Part shown: piece after piece, positions 29,011 through 40,000 of the stretch
How the letters are laid out: every line of letters begins with the position of its first letter
Numbering within the stretch: position 1 is the first letter of the stretch
Assembly (NCBI RefSeq): GCF_000153105.1
Contig: NZ_CH672376.1
Span: 2,707,917-2,765,157, forward strand
Reading direction: 5' to 3'
Length of the DNA stretch: 57,241 bases
Source: Blastopirellula marina DSM 3645
GTDB taxonomy: Bacteria > Planctomycetota > Planctomycetia > Pirellulales > Pirellulaceae
The notes under the pieces: model-generated
Seen by the model: the letters and a program-made list of their open reading frames with translations, nothing else
Database searches by the model: none
What the model was told of the DNA's origin: nothing
Program-made: the position numbers and the translations under genes

Positions 29011-30879
29011 ATGTCAAATAGCCTGCGTCAACTACGTCCCCGATTTGAGACGTTGGAAGCTCGAGAAGTGCTTACCCAGTTCATGGCGGTCTCGCTGGTT
29101 GCGACTGATCTAACTGGGAGCGAAATCACTTCCGTTGCAGTTGGTCAAGCTTTCAATTTGCAAATTTGGGTCGAAGACTTGCGTGACATGGTGGATCCCT
29201 CGATTACACCGGAGAGGTATGCCGGGGATCCGGATCCAATGGATCTAGATCAGTCAGGGTTATACCAACCGGATCCTAATGGGGTAGCCATCGCTTATGT
29301 CGACCTGCTGTTCGACGGGAGTGCGTTTGATTTTAACGCTGCGTTGGGCCCGCAGACTGGGCCTGGTTCGCCGGCAATTGTATTCTCGCAGTTCAGTTAC
29401 AACGCCGATAAATCGACAGATGGTGTGATCGAAGAGTTGGGCGCGTTCATCGCTGGGAATAAAGCAGGCAACGGTGACCCGCGACTCTGGCTCACGGTCC
29501 CGATGGTGGCCGAGGATACGTCGGGACCATACGAGTTCAAGGTCCAGCATCCGGTGTTGAATGAAGATTTTCCTAACACGCCCGAAGGAATAAAAGCGGC
29601 GTTAGCATTTAGTGGGACGAATTCAAGCACGTTGTATCGGACCGGCGCCACTCCGCTGAACCCGGAAGAAATTAACTATTCGGGTGCGACCATCACCCTG
29701 AATGTGATTGAACCAAGCGATTCGGTTGAAATTGATCTGCGAATCGTAAAAACAGCGACTGCAGTTAATGGTTCCGGCGAAGTCGGCATGTTGCCTGAAA
29801 ACGTCGCTTGGTTGGATGAGTGGGATCAATTTTACGTGGAGATCTATGCGACGGCCCCCGAGGGGGCTTCTCTCCAGTCCGTAAGTGTGACGATTGATTT
29901 CACCGATGCGTTTCATAACGTCCGCGAGATCATCGACGCGAGCGACGATGCGAATATAAAATTCGTCGCGTCGCAAGTTTCTTACGCCAGCACCTCGAAC
30001 AGCGTATCGGCCACGTTCAACACCGCGCTGAACAATATCGGCGACAACAATACGCCGGCGCTGCTGGGTCGGATCTATTTTGGCCCTGACATCAATCCCG
30101 GCGGCGGCGTCGATATCGACGCGTCAGGCGACTATGCCGAAGCGGAGACGACCGGCTTTGTGGTGACCGGCGGAGACGCCAACGTCAGATATAGCGGATC
30201 AGCCGAGCCGGCCGCTGTGACAAGCGGATCGTCCGCTGCGACCGATATTTGGGCCGTTCCCTACGACTTGGATGATGACGGATCGATTTCATTGATCGAT
30301 TTGACGCAAGTCATTCGTAAGATTGGTTCGCCGGTAACGACGGTCAACAATTTGTATGACATGGACTTCAACCGCAATGGCTCCGTGGATCTGGTCGATA
30401 TTTCGTTGCTGATCAGAAATATCGGAATCAGCAAGACGACTCTTTCGCCACGGCTTTATTACTCTGGCTTTCCGTTCGAGGATGACTCGGCCATGGCCAT
30501 GATCGAGGGGGAATCGGTCGGCGCAAGCAGCGCTGTCCTCTTGGAAGGAGAGTCCGTGGCGTCGGAATCGCCCACGCTTTCTTTCGAGGAATCGTCGAAG
30601 GTCAGTGATCCCGTTGCGACTCCGACCTCCTACCCGCTTCTGCTTTCCTCGCCGACGACGAACTCGACCAGCCAATCGGAGTCGGCCCCGGCGGGCGGCG
30701 CATCGTCTCCGAAAGAGTCGGTTGCGACGAACGCACCGACAACCGGCGGCGACGTGCAGACGATGCTGATCCTTGACGCCGCTGAAAACATGGCGTCGGA
30801 GGATTTGGCGACCGACTCTGAAGCGGTCGATGAAGTATTCGCCGATCTAGAAATTGAAGATCTGCATTTGACGATGTAA
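29011..30879 (+). CDS. Cohesin-like/dockerin surface protein
   Basis: 622 residues from ATG 29011 (a TTG two codons earlier is less likely). The N-terminus is MSNSLRQLRPRFETLEAREVLT, a short basic leader with the L-E-x-R motif and no classical hydrophobic signal peptide. Two cohesin-like beta regions follow (about 20-220 and 265-405; the second contains WLDEWDQFYVEIYA and LLGRIYFGP). A dockerin lies at about 413-475 (DLDDDGSISLIDLTQ, DFNRNGSVDLVDISLLIRNIGIS). This block aligns closely with the same region of the gene ending at 183. The remaining 150 residues are Ser/Glu/Thr-rich and end in an acidic tail (VFADLEIEDLHLTM). It is followed after 60 nt by the next gene on the same strand and probably shares a transcript. 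Likely an extracellular assembly protein. Confidence 0.85.
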   Translation: MSNSLRQLRPRFETLEAREVLTQFMAVSLVATDLTGSEITSVAVGQAFNLQIWVEDLRDMVDPSITPERYAGDPDPMDLDQSGLYQPDPNGVAIAYVDLLFDGSAFDFNAALGPQTGPGSPAIVFSQFSYNADKSTDGVIEELGAFIAGNKAGNGDPRLWLTVPMVAEDTSGPYEFKVQHPVLNEDFPNTPEGIKAALAFSGTNSSTLYRTGATPLNPEEINYSGATITLNVIEPSDSVEIDLRIVKTATAVNGSGEVGMLPENVAWLDEWDQFYVEIYATAPEGASLQSVSVTIDFTDAFHNVREIIDASDDANIKFVASQVSYASTSNSVSATFNTALNNIGDNNTPALLGRIYFGPDINPGGGVDIDASGDYAEAETTGFVVTGGDANVRYSGSAEPAAVTSGSSAATDIWAVPYDLDDDGSISLIDLTQVIRKIGSPVTTVNNLYDMDFNRNGSVDLVDISLLIRNIGISKTTLSPRLYYSGFPFEDDSAMAMIEGESVGASSAVLLEGESVASESPTLSFEESSKVSDPVATPTSYPLLLSSPTTNSTSQSESAPAGGASSPKESVATNAPTTGGDVQTMLILDAAENMASEDLATDSEAVDEVFADLEIEDLHLTM

Positions 30880-30939
30880 TCGCAATCGGGCGGCTCTGCC
30901 GCCGATTTCTTTCTCTTCGTAGATACCGAAGCGCAATCC

Positions 30940-33699
30940 ATGACTTCTCATCGCCGATTTCGGAAAGGTCGCCAGCGCCGCGACGCGAAGTCGGCGTTGT
31001 CCACGCTTCGACTCGAAGCGTTGGAGTCGCGCCTCAATTTCTCGGGCGTTCCGCTGGGCGCCGCTCCGACCGATACCGGCGAATTCATGTTGGGTGACGT
31101 TTCGGTCACCGTCGTCTTTCTTGAGTCGATGCAAAGCGGCGGCGTGGATGCGAATTCGGAAGACTGGACGCAGGCGGAGATCAACGCAAGCAAAGCGAAA
31201 GTCGACGAAGCGCTGCAGTGGTGGGTCGATACCCTGGCGCTGCAAAACACGGTCCACGAACTCAACTTTCATATCAACTATCAGTACGCGGATAACCCGG
31301 TCCCGACTCGCTATGAACCGATCAGTCGAGCGGCCGCCGAATTCGACAAGTGGGCTAGCGACTTTCTGGACTATGCCGGCGCCGAGCGGTCGAACGACAT
31401 TATCCAAGACATCCGGCTGTTTAATGACTCACGCCGCGTCGCGGAAGGAACCAACTGGGCGTTCACGATTTTTGTCGCTGACGCTTCCAATGACTCGGAT
31501 GGATATTGGAAAAACCCGGGAGGCATCGCCGGCGGATTTTCGGTCGCCGGAGGCGCGTTCCTCGCGATTCCCAATAGTCGCCCTGCGATTTCCATCGCGC
31601 ATGAGACGGCGCACCAGTTTTGGGCGATGGACGAGTATTTAGGCTCGAAAGGCTACTACGAGCAGCGCGGCTACTACGATACGCAAAATACGAATGCGCT
31701 TGTCGACCGTCCTGCAGATGCGCCGCCGGTGGTCGATAGCTTGATGCTGTCGAACATGGAGATGCAACGCGCCTACGCCAATCACACCAGCTCAACGTCG
31801 ATGTTTGAGTCGATCGGCTGGAAAGACTCGGACGGCGACGGCATCTTTGACGTTCTCGATCAGCCTCTTTCGCTGAAGGGAAGCGGTGCGCTGGACGCTG
31901 ACTCGTTGGAATATCACTTTGTCGGACAAGCGTCGGTCGGCGTCTTGCCAAATTTGAATACCGCCGGAACGCAGCAGTCGTTCAATCAGTTCTTGCACAA
32001 TGACATGACCATCAATACGGTCGCGGCTGTTGAATACCGCATCGATGGTGGCGAATGGCGAATCGCCGAGACGTATGACGAGTATGTCGCCGACATCGAT
32101 ATTCGCATTGAATTGCCCAGTTCGGCGCTGCATGTAGTTGAAATTCGTGCAATCGACGCGACAGGGGCAATCGTTTCTGATGTCTTCGCTGGTTCGACCA
32201 CCGAGATCGCGGCGACCACTGAAATTGGAGCGACAGGGTTTCTGTTTGACGATCAGAATCGAAACGGCGTTTTTGATCCCGGCGAAGTCGGACTCTCTGG
32301 TTGGTCCGTGCAACTGGTCGATTCTCAAAATACGCCGATCGCGACGCAGATCGTCGTCGAACCAGACAACTTTGGCGACGGCGATCAGATTGATGATTTC
32401 GTACCTGGCGCCTCTTTCTCGGCGTTTGGCGAAAACATCATCGGCGCGTTTCCGAACGTTTTTTCGCAGGCCAACGCCGCCGCGACCACCGGCTCTCGAG
32501 TCTTTGGTTACTATCGCTGGATAGACGGTACGGTCGGGCACTTCTCAGAGTGGAACGCGCAGCAACAACTGCGAGTCGACTTGGAGTCGCCTGTGAGCCG
32601 CGTCTCGATCGACGCGATCGGAACCAGCTCCGGCAGCATCGGGCGTCTGGAAGCGTACGATGCACAAAACAACTTAGTTGGTCGCTACACGACTGCCGAG
32701 TTAGCGGGCGGACAAGCGGAAACGATGCTTGTCGAACTCGATTCGCCGCGGATCGCCTACATTGTTGTCGCTGGCCAACTCAGCACGAGCGTTCGGCTTG
32801 ACAATTTTGTCGCCGGCCAGCCTGCCGCGGTCGAAACCGATCCGTTTGGCGCTTTCGCGCTGCCGATCGATGTCGCTGGCGACTATCAGTTGCGAATTAC
32901 GGCGCCTAGCGGAGACGCTCAGACCTATGTCGTATCTGGCTCGACAACAGCGATGTTTGCGCTTCAGCCGCTGGCCGGTTTTCGTTTTGCGATCAAACCC
33001 GATTCGTTGAATTGGCACAATCCATACTTTGGTTCCGACATCAATGACGATGGCCAAGTCGATTCGACTGACTTTGAAATGGTGCTCGCGGAACTATTGG
33101 ATCCGATTTATTCGGACGCCCATCAGTTTGGCGGTGATCACCACTCCCCTGCCCCGTTTATGGACGCCAACGACGATGGCCGCTTCAACGCACTCGATGT
33201 GATTCGAGTTTTGGAAGCGATCTTCGTCGCCGAGAACTCTCTTCCGTCCGAAGAAGAGGCCGTCCTGCTGACCAGCAGCGACGCCGAAGAGAACGACAAA
33301 TCGGTCAAGCCGGAAACGAACTCATCGGCGCCTGATGTGGCTGCGTTGGATGACGTCGCTTCTTCGATCATCGTGTCGAATGCCGCGACGCCGGATGTTG
33401 TTGCGATGAGCACGCCGTCTCAGGCAGACGGTTATGAATCGGCGTCAATCGGCGACGACTGGGGACTGGGTAGTCTTTCGGCAGGCGAACAACCCGCTCT
33501 CCAAGATCACATCAGCGAAGGCGAAGCGGTCGTCAGCGAGGACATCGTTGGCAACGATTCGCCCAGCGCCATGGCCACGAATGATCGCATCTTGGCGAAC
33601 GCGGCGGACGACATCTTTCTGGCGATGTTCAGCGACGAAGAAGAAGAGGAGATCGGTGAGCTTGATTCCTTCTTCGCTCCTTGGGGCTTGCTTGATTAG
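30940..33699 (+). CDS. Metallopeptidase-like dockerin surface protein
   Basis: 919 residues. The basic leader contains LRLEALESRLNFSG, the L-E-x-R motif. An extracellular metallopeptidase-like domain spans about 45-310 with HETAHQFWAMDEY: H221, E222 and H225 form HExxH, and the DEY that follows recalls M64-type peptidases. Family assignment is tentative. A beta domain follows, then an SdrD B-like segment (FLFDDQNRNGVFDPGEVGLSGWSVQLV, about 430-460) that appears to be split by a domain insertion before its closing strand (DPFGAFALPIDVAGDYQLRI, about 630-650). The dockerin is at about 688-765 (WHNPYFGSDINDDGQVDSTD, DANDDGRFNALD). The tail is very acidic (DEEEEEIGELDSFFAPWGLLD). It forms a probable two-gene unit with the preceding dockerin gene. 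Role: secreted, possibly proteolytic, surface protein. Confidence 0.83.
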   Translation: MTSHRRFRKGRQRRDAKSALSTLRLEALESRLNFSGVPLGAAPTDTGEFMLGDVSVTVVFLESMQSGGVDANSEDWTQAEINASKAKVDEALQWWVDTLALQNTVHELNFHINYQYADNPVPTRYEPISRAAAEFDKWASDFLDYAGAERSNDIIQDIRLFNDSRRVAEGTNWAFTIFVADASNDSDGYWKNPGGIAGGFSVAGGAFLAIPNSRPAISIAHETAHQFWAMDEYLGSKGYYEQRGYYDTQNTNALVDRPADAPPVVDSLMLSNMEMQRAYANHTSSTSMFESIGWKDSDGDGIFDVLDQPLSLKGSGALDADSLEYHFVGQASVGVLPNLNTAGTQQSFNQFLHNDMTINTVAAVEYRIDGGEWRIAETYDEYVADIDIRIELPSSALHVVEIRAIDATGAIVSDVFAGSTTEIAATTEIGATGFLFDDQNRNGVFDPGEVGLSGWSVQLVDSQNTPIATQIVVEPDNFGDGDQIDDFVPGASFSAFGENIIGAFPNVFSQANAAATTGSRVFGYYRWIDGTVGHFSEWNAQQQLRVDLESPVSRVSIDAIGTSSGSIGRLEAYDAQNNLVGRYTTAELAGGQAETMLVELDSPRIAYIVVAGQLSTSVRLDNFVAGQPAAVETDPFGAFALPIDVAGDYQLRITAPSGDAQTYVVSGSTTAMFALQPLAGFRFAIKPDSLNWHNPYFGSDINDDGQVDSTDFEMVLAELLDPIYSDAHQFGGDHHSPAPFMDANDDGRFNALDVIRVLEAIFVAENSLPSEEEAVLLTSSDAEENDKSVKPETNSSAPDVAALDDVASSIIVSNAATPDVVAMSTPSQADGYESASIGDDWGLGSLSAGEQPALQDHISEGEAVVSEDIVGNDSPSAMATNDRILANAADDIFLAMFSDEEEEEIGELDSFFAPWGLLD

Positions 33700-33764
33700 C
33701 TCGCTCTTCAGCAAGCGGAACAAATAGCGGCCTTTCGCTCGTCGCTTCTCCGTTCCCAAAATTA

Positions 33765-33850
33765 GCCGCACGACGCCGGTCGCGGTTTCTGAATGGAACT
33801 CTTTGACGACGGAAATCAAAGACAAGAAACCGCGACCGGCGCAGTGCGGC
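33765..33850. repeat. 86-nt imperfect palindrome in the convergent intergenic region
   Basis: The outer arms GCCGCAC (33765-33771) and GTGCGGC (33844-33850) flank a perfect 17-bp pair, CGCCGGTCGCGGTTTCT (33774-33790) and AGAAACCGCGACCGGCG (33825-33841). An inner 6-bp pair, CTTTGA (33801-33806) and TCAAAG (33816-33821), continues the stem. About 30 base pairs in all. It lacks a T-run and lies 65 nt after the stop at 33699, inside the 316-nt gap to 34016. The gap's only other feature is the terminator of the opposite gene. Confidence 0.7.
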
Positions 33851-33961
33851 CGGATGTTGATCGACCGGATGTCGGCGCCTTGGGCGAGCACCTGGTGCTT
33901 GGAAACCACGGCGACTGCTCAATAGGCTTGCTCTGTCCCATTCGCATTGCTGGCTCTCCAC

Positions 33962-33992
33962 AAAAAAAGGCCTCCCCGGGATGGGAGGCCTT
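33962..33992 (-). terminator. Intrinsic terminator of the 14-kb gene
   Basis: Perfect 10-bp stem (AAGGCCTCCC 33967-33976, GGGAGGCCTT 33983-33992) with a 6-nt loop, followed on the minus strand by seven T. It lies 24 nt beyond the stop codon of the gene ending at 34016. Confidence 0.88.
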
Positions 33993-34015
33993 GGGTGATG
34001 GGAGTTGTGATCGAC

Positions 34016-37000
34016 TTATTCTTCGTCCTGAGAAATCATCGCGATCAGATTGTCCAGGTCGTCTTCCCCTTCCGAATCGATTCGCCAGGCGTCATCCACG
34101 TCGTTGGCGACCGATAGCAGTACGGCGTCGAGCGAATCGTCCAGCAAAACTTCATCCGTAAACGATTCGTCGATGTCGTTATAGAAGGTTGTCGCCGCCG
34201 TCGACTGACTGAACTTCGCGACATTCGACTTCGACTGCTGAATGGTGAGGCCGAACAGGTCGATCGTCGGTTGACTCGTCGGATTCGACGAGATGGCCGC
34301 CGACGAAGCGGTCAACGGATTCGATGTCATCGTGTAGGAAGGCGCGTCATTCGTGACGATCTCCACCGAACTAGTCGACGAGTCGATCAGCGGCGTATTC
34401 TCGACCGCCGGATTGATGGTCTCTGAGGACGAAGAGAGCAACGCGTCATTGACCGACTCAGGGTTCAACTGAATCTGGTTGTCCACGAAGTATTCCTGAA
34501 CAGCCAGATAGTCCGAAGCCGTGACGAATCCATCGTTGTTGACATCCAGACGATTCGGAACGTCGCCGACAACTCCGTTTCTGCCCACGAACGGCGTCGT
34601 CGGGTCGAAGGGGTCATATTCTGGTTTGAATTTGCCGGTAGCAGAATCCGTGTAGTTGCGTTCCTGTATTTCACGCAAGATCGCCGCTAGATCGTGTGAC
34701 GAAACGACGTTGTCGCCGATGGTCACCGCCTCTGGCAAAGCTGAGTTGTGCCAAGGGTTGAACGGTGCGGCCTCGATGGTGACTTCGTAGTCTTGAACCT
34801 CACCATCCTCGGCAAAGCCGGTAGCGGCGAGACCACCAGTGCTGCTGTAGCGAAAACGCATGTACGTTTGGCCGGCTATCGCATCGTCCGGAATATCGTC
34901 GAGGGTGAACTTCTGGCCCAAGCCAAAGTTAGCGCCGTTGGTCGCGTTCACATTCAACGCGCGGTTCAAGACCATCTCGTCGTCATCGAAGACGCCGTTG
35001 CCGTCATAGTCCAACCAGGCTTGGAGAAAGCCGTAGTTGGTTTCATTCAACGGAACCGTCGCTTCGACATAGATAACGCTCGATCCTCCGCTTTGGATCA
35101 AGCCGGTCCCAGACGAACTCGTTTCTTCGAAGACGATGCCGTCATCGAAGTTGTCACCATCAGCGCCGTCGCTCGGCTTGCCGTCTAGTTCCGAGTCAAT
35201 CCCGTCGCCCAGGAAGAAGCCTTCGCGGATTCCATGGCGAGCGCCATCGCTAGTGAACAAGGTTCCATAGCTGTCAGGTGCGTCGCCAAAATCGAGCAAA
35301 CCGCCGACGCGAATGAAGAAGCTAGTTTCGTTACCAGTGAACTTGTTCGGTTCGATCGAGTTTCCGGCGTTGTCACGAATCAGATCGGGATGGTTAACGC
35401 CGAGCGCCACGCCGGTGTCGGGATCGATGGTGTATCGATTCTTGAGCGAGATCTTGTAAGTGACCCCTTCTTCAAAGATGCCGGAAACCGGTGTAATCCG
35501 GATGACGTTGTTGGTCGCGTCATAGTCAAAGCGATAATCGACTCCGAGCTTGAGCTTCGTGGTCGTGGTTTCGGTGATTCGTTCCACGATAAACGAGTCG
35601 CTGGTAACGGTCGTGTCGTCGATTCCCGATCCTTGCGGCTGAGTGGACAGTCCGCTGCTGTCGATCAATTGAATCGAGATGTTGGTCAGCGGCCCGGTGA
35701 GCAACTGAACCACATCTTGCGTTTGGTCCAAGTCCAGGTTCGCAGCGTCATTGTCTTGAGGATCAATGAGCGTGCCGCTGGGGCCGCGCGTGTCGGCTCG
35801 GTCCAGGGCGCCGATGTCCTTGAAGCCGCTCACACCTGACCCGCCGCTCGAAACGACCGTCGGGTCGTCGTATCGCAATTGTCCCGATTGATCGCGTGCA
35901 GGCGCGATGACCGGCGAGGTGGCGATTCCTAGGGGACTATTCAACGAGTTAAATTCCGCTCGGTCCGGGACCGAGTCAATCGCCGCATCAATCGCTTGCG
36001 AACCCGAAGCGAGGTAGAAGTTTCCGTTCGCCGCATCCACAAACAGCAAGTCAGCGGCTCCGAGAAGAACCGGCGATTGTCCGGTGTCGCCGGAAGCGCT
36101 ATCGAGGATGTTCCCTTGGAACGCCGTCCGCGAAATTCGGGTCTCCACGGGAGAAACGCCGTCGACGGCGACATCAATGCCGACGCCGAAATTGGCGACG
36201 ATATTGTTGACGATCGATGGACCAGCTTGATTGTCGACTTGGATGCCGACGTCGCCGCCGCCAACGCCATACAACGTATTGTTGATGATTCGACCGACCG
36301 GCACGGCGCCTGGCGCTTGCGACGTGAGAGCCGTATCTCCACTGAAGAGAATGGCGCCGGTTCCGCTGTCATAAATGATGTTGTTGACGATCGTCACACC
36401 GGTCGTCAGACGCTTGGTGTTGATTTCGCGGGTAACGCGAACCGATCCTTGGTGCGGCAGATTGTCGCCGCCGTCGGCAGGCAAACCGCGCGGAGCGGCG
36501 TCGACCAGAACACCCCATTCCGACGAGTGCGAAATGCGATTCGAGCTGATGATGATCTGCCCTTGATCGCGGAAGTTGTTTTGATCGCCGTCGTAATCGT
36601 AGGTGACAAACTCGAATGGATTGGCCGATCCGTTATCGACGCTAACCGACAGGCCGTAAGCGATCTTCTCCATCGAGTAGACACGCATATTAGCCGGGTC
36701 ATCAGCGGGAAGGTTCGGATTGTACGAATCGTTGTCCGCATGGCTAATTGCGATAAAGTAGCGACCAACCAGCAGAGGATCGGTGACCTCATAGCTCAAG
36801 CTCGCGTCGACGCCGGTGACAGCAGTGACAACTTCCGTTCCGTCGAGATAGAAGAGACGAATCAACGAACCTACAGGAGATCCGAGCGATAAGGATTCTA
36901 CGTCGATTTGAATCGTGCTTCCCAGCCCAAGATCGACACGATACATATCGACATCGGCGTGCTTCGTCGGGTCCGTACCGTCGACCGCCAACGGGTTGTC

Positions 37001-40000
37001 GCCGATTTGACCGCGAGCATGGAACTCCATGTAGCCGTTGTACGCGACGCCGTCGAGCTTCGTATTGGTCGCGTTGATGAAGAGGTCGTTGTTGCTTTCG
37101 CGGTACTGGAGCGCCCCAAGGTTGGTCGTTCCCAGCAGACCGACAATAACTTCATCCGAGTAAGGACTCTTCGGCGAAAGGTCAATTTGACCGGAGGTCG
37201 CTTCGCCCGCTAGCGGCGAATTCACGCGGGCGATCACGCCAAAGGTGCGAGTTGATTCGGTCAAGTTACGTGCACGTTGGCCAAACGTATCATTGATTGC
37301 GGCGCTCAGAGCACGTGCGATGTCGCCATCGGTCATTGTCGAACGATAGTTGACCGTGTAGATGCCGGCGAGTTTGTCATTATTGATTTGCGTGAGCGGA
37401 TTAATCGCCACCGCATCTTGATCAAGATCCCGGAAGCGGAAGACGATCGTGTCAACGCCGTCGCTGATTTCCAGAAGCGTGTTGTTCTGAATGTCTTTGC
37501 CGGCCGGTGCGATGATCGAATGCCCTTGCTGCAAGCGATCGTTGGTGTTCCAGGTGAACGTGGCAATACGTTCGCTGCTGTACGAACCCCCTGCAAAGAC
37601 GTACTCGGTTCCTTCTCGCAGTTCGAGCTGGTACTCTCCGAAAAAGACGTCGTTTACGAAGGCGTTGGGATTCGTTTCAAATCCGGTGCCGTTGACCGAG
37701 GCGCTCGTCACCATTTCGCCGCGTTCGGCGAAACCGATGATCAAGTCGTCGATGAAGATGCCTTGATGAGCGTTGTCGACGCCGCGTTCGTTCGATTGAT
37801 TAAAGATCTTTCGGATATCGAAGACGTTCGGCAGGTCATTGTCATCGTTCGGCGTAGTGGGGAAATCCTGCATGACGCCAAAGGTGTCGCTTTGCAGGTT
37901 TTCGTCAAAACCGATGTGCGTAGCGACATCGATATCGCCGTCGACAAATCGCGTGACTTCGTAACCGCCGAGGATGTAGAGGAACTCTTCATGCCGCGGG
38001 ACCACAGTGTAGGTGAGGTCGCGATTCGCATCCACCGTATTGGCGGCCATGACCTCTTGGAACCGGACTTGCATGATTTCCGCGAGTTCGGTGTCGCCGA
38101 TTCGTTGCTGTCCGTCGGCGTTAGGAACCTCCGCTACAACAAGGTCGTCATGGATGTCGATCGTATGGAGATCGTATGTACCGGCGACAAAGTTGTAAAT
38201 CGGCAAGCCCGTAAACGGGTCAATAACGGCGTCGTCCAAATCCGCCAAAGAACTGGTCGAGGCGCGTCCTGCCTCCGTGCCGTCGATTTGCAATCCGTCA
38301 ACACTGCCGCCGCCGTCATTGACGACCGTCAGGCCGTTTGCTCCGGTCGACCGGCCGATGTCTTCGATGTCACGAATCGTGAGTTCGTTGCCATCACGGA
38401 ACGTCCGGACGATCGCCCCGATAACGGTGTCTTCTTTGATTGCCCTACGCAATTTTTCTGCAATCGTAGCCGGCGTATCGCTAATCGAAATGGTGATTGC
38501 GTTGTCAGCGGTCGTGTTCCCATCGCCCTTGTCAAACTCAAACGTGCGAGTCATCCCATTGGCGGTGATTGCAAAGATGTCTCCATCGTCGAACTGGGCG
38601 TAGGATCCGACCGTCAGAGTCTGCCCTTTGTTGATTTCAAAGTAGTAGACCTCTCCTGTGTAGGGATCGGTAATCGAGAAGACTTCGCCATCGTCGTGCT
38701 TGTTAGAATCCAACGCACGGACTTCGGTCGTGTCGGCGGCGAAGTTTGCCCCCGTTTGTTCGTCGACAGCGACGCCGCCGATATTGATTTGGCCGCCCGT
38801 GGCGAAATCAAATCGCAACTTCAGATTGTCTTGACCGGCGAATTGCGAGAGATCAATCCGTGCCTGGCGCCAAGAGTTGGTGTTGTCATACGTTGGTTGC
38901 ACCGTGTTCGTGGCGCCGCTGGTGGTCTCTGTCGTTGCGTTGGCCCTGTCTTCTAACGTCTCTTTGTCTTGGGCGTCAAACTCGTCGTTGTTATCGCCGG
39001 CGATGGTGTAATTATTATTCGTCGAGAGTTGGACCCAGTTGCCGTCGTCGCCGGCGATAAAGACGCGGAAGGTGTCACGCGCCAGGTCGCCGTTAACGTT
39101 GTCCGTGTCGGAGTAGTAGTTGAAATACAACACGGGAAGGTCGGCCGCAGAATAACCATCTAGACTAAAGTCTTCGGTGATGAGCGTGCCGTGGGCGCCT
39201 TGGGGGAAATCATAGTTGTCTGAGGTCGCATTGCCGTAGGCTTCGTTTTCGGCAAACGTGTCTTCTTCGTTACCAAAGTAGAAGCTGACTCCGCCCTCTT
39301 CCGCATCGCGCCAACCGGTGACCGGCACTTCAATACCGTGACCCGCCTCATCGCCGCGAGTATCGGTGATATTCCACAGGTTGCTTGTTAACGTGCCCAT
39401 CGCGATACCGGTAATTGAGCCGGTGACGTTTGGCAGGGTATCCAAAACATTGAGCGCGGTTGCGATACTGGAGCGACCACCGACAAACACAGGGGCCAAG
39501 ACGGCCTCCAGGAATCCTCCCACGTTTTCAATCGTAAACGCATACATCACGCCGGAATCGGACATGCCGAAGAGGACATTGGCGTAGTCGCTGGTGACGC
39601 CCTGCATGAAGGCCGGGCCAGCCTCTAGGCTGACAAAGTTTACCGGGTTGTTGTTCGCATTGAGAATCGTGCCGAGGAAATCGCTTTGAGTCGGGTCGGT
39701 ACGATTAACTTCGAAGACGCCGCCTTCGGAGTCAACGGCATACAATTCCCCGTTCTGGATGGCCAACCCCGTCACGGTTCCGCCGCTGGCCTGACCGCCA
39801 ACCTTGAAGAGCTCTAGCGTATCTTCGACGGTCGCGTTGACGCCGTTGTAGGTGAAATGGACGCGTCCCGGCGTCGAACTATCGGCGGCAAACGTTGGCT
39901 GCAAGTCGACCGCCGCGGCAATCGCGTCGGCGACCTCCTCAGCCGTCCAATCGGCGCCGATCGTGACCATCACATTGGTCGCGTTTGTGGTCGTGTTGGC

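Noticed and set aside
29205-29275. Cluster of GGATCC/GATC sites
   Set aside because: It encodes a Asp-Pro-rich stretch of the dockerin protein; codon choice explains it.
33765-33850. Integron attC site
   Set aside because: Imperfect palindrome shape fits loosely, but the RYYYAAC/GTTRRRY boundary boxes are missing and no integrase or cassette genes are nearby.
33793-34161. 122-codon frame covering the large palindrome
   Set aside because: It runs through the terminator and into the end of the 14-kb gene; no homology seen.
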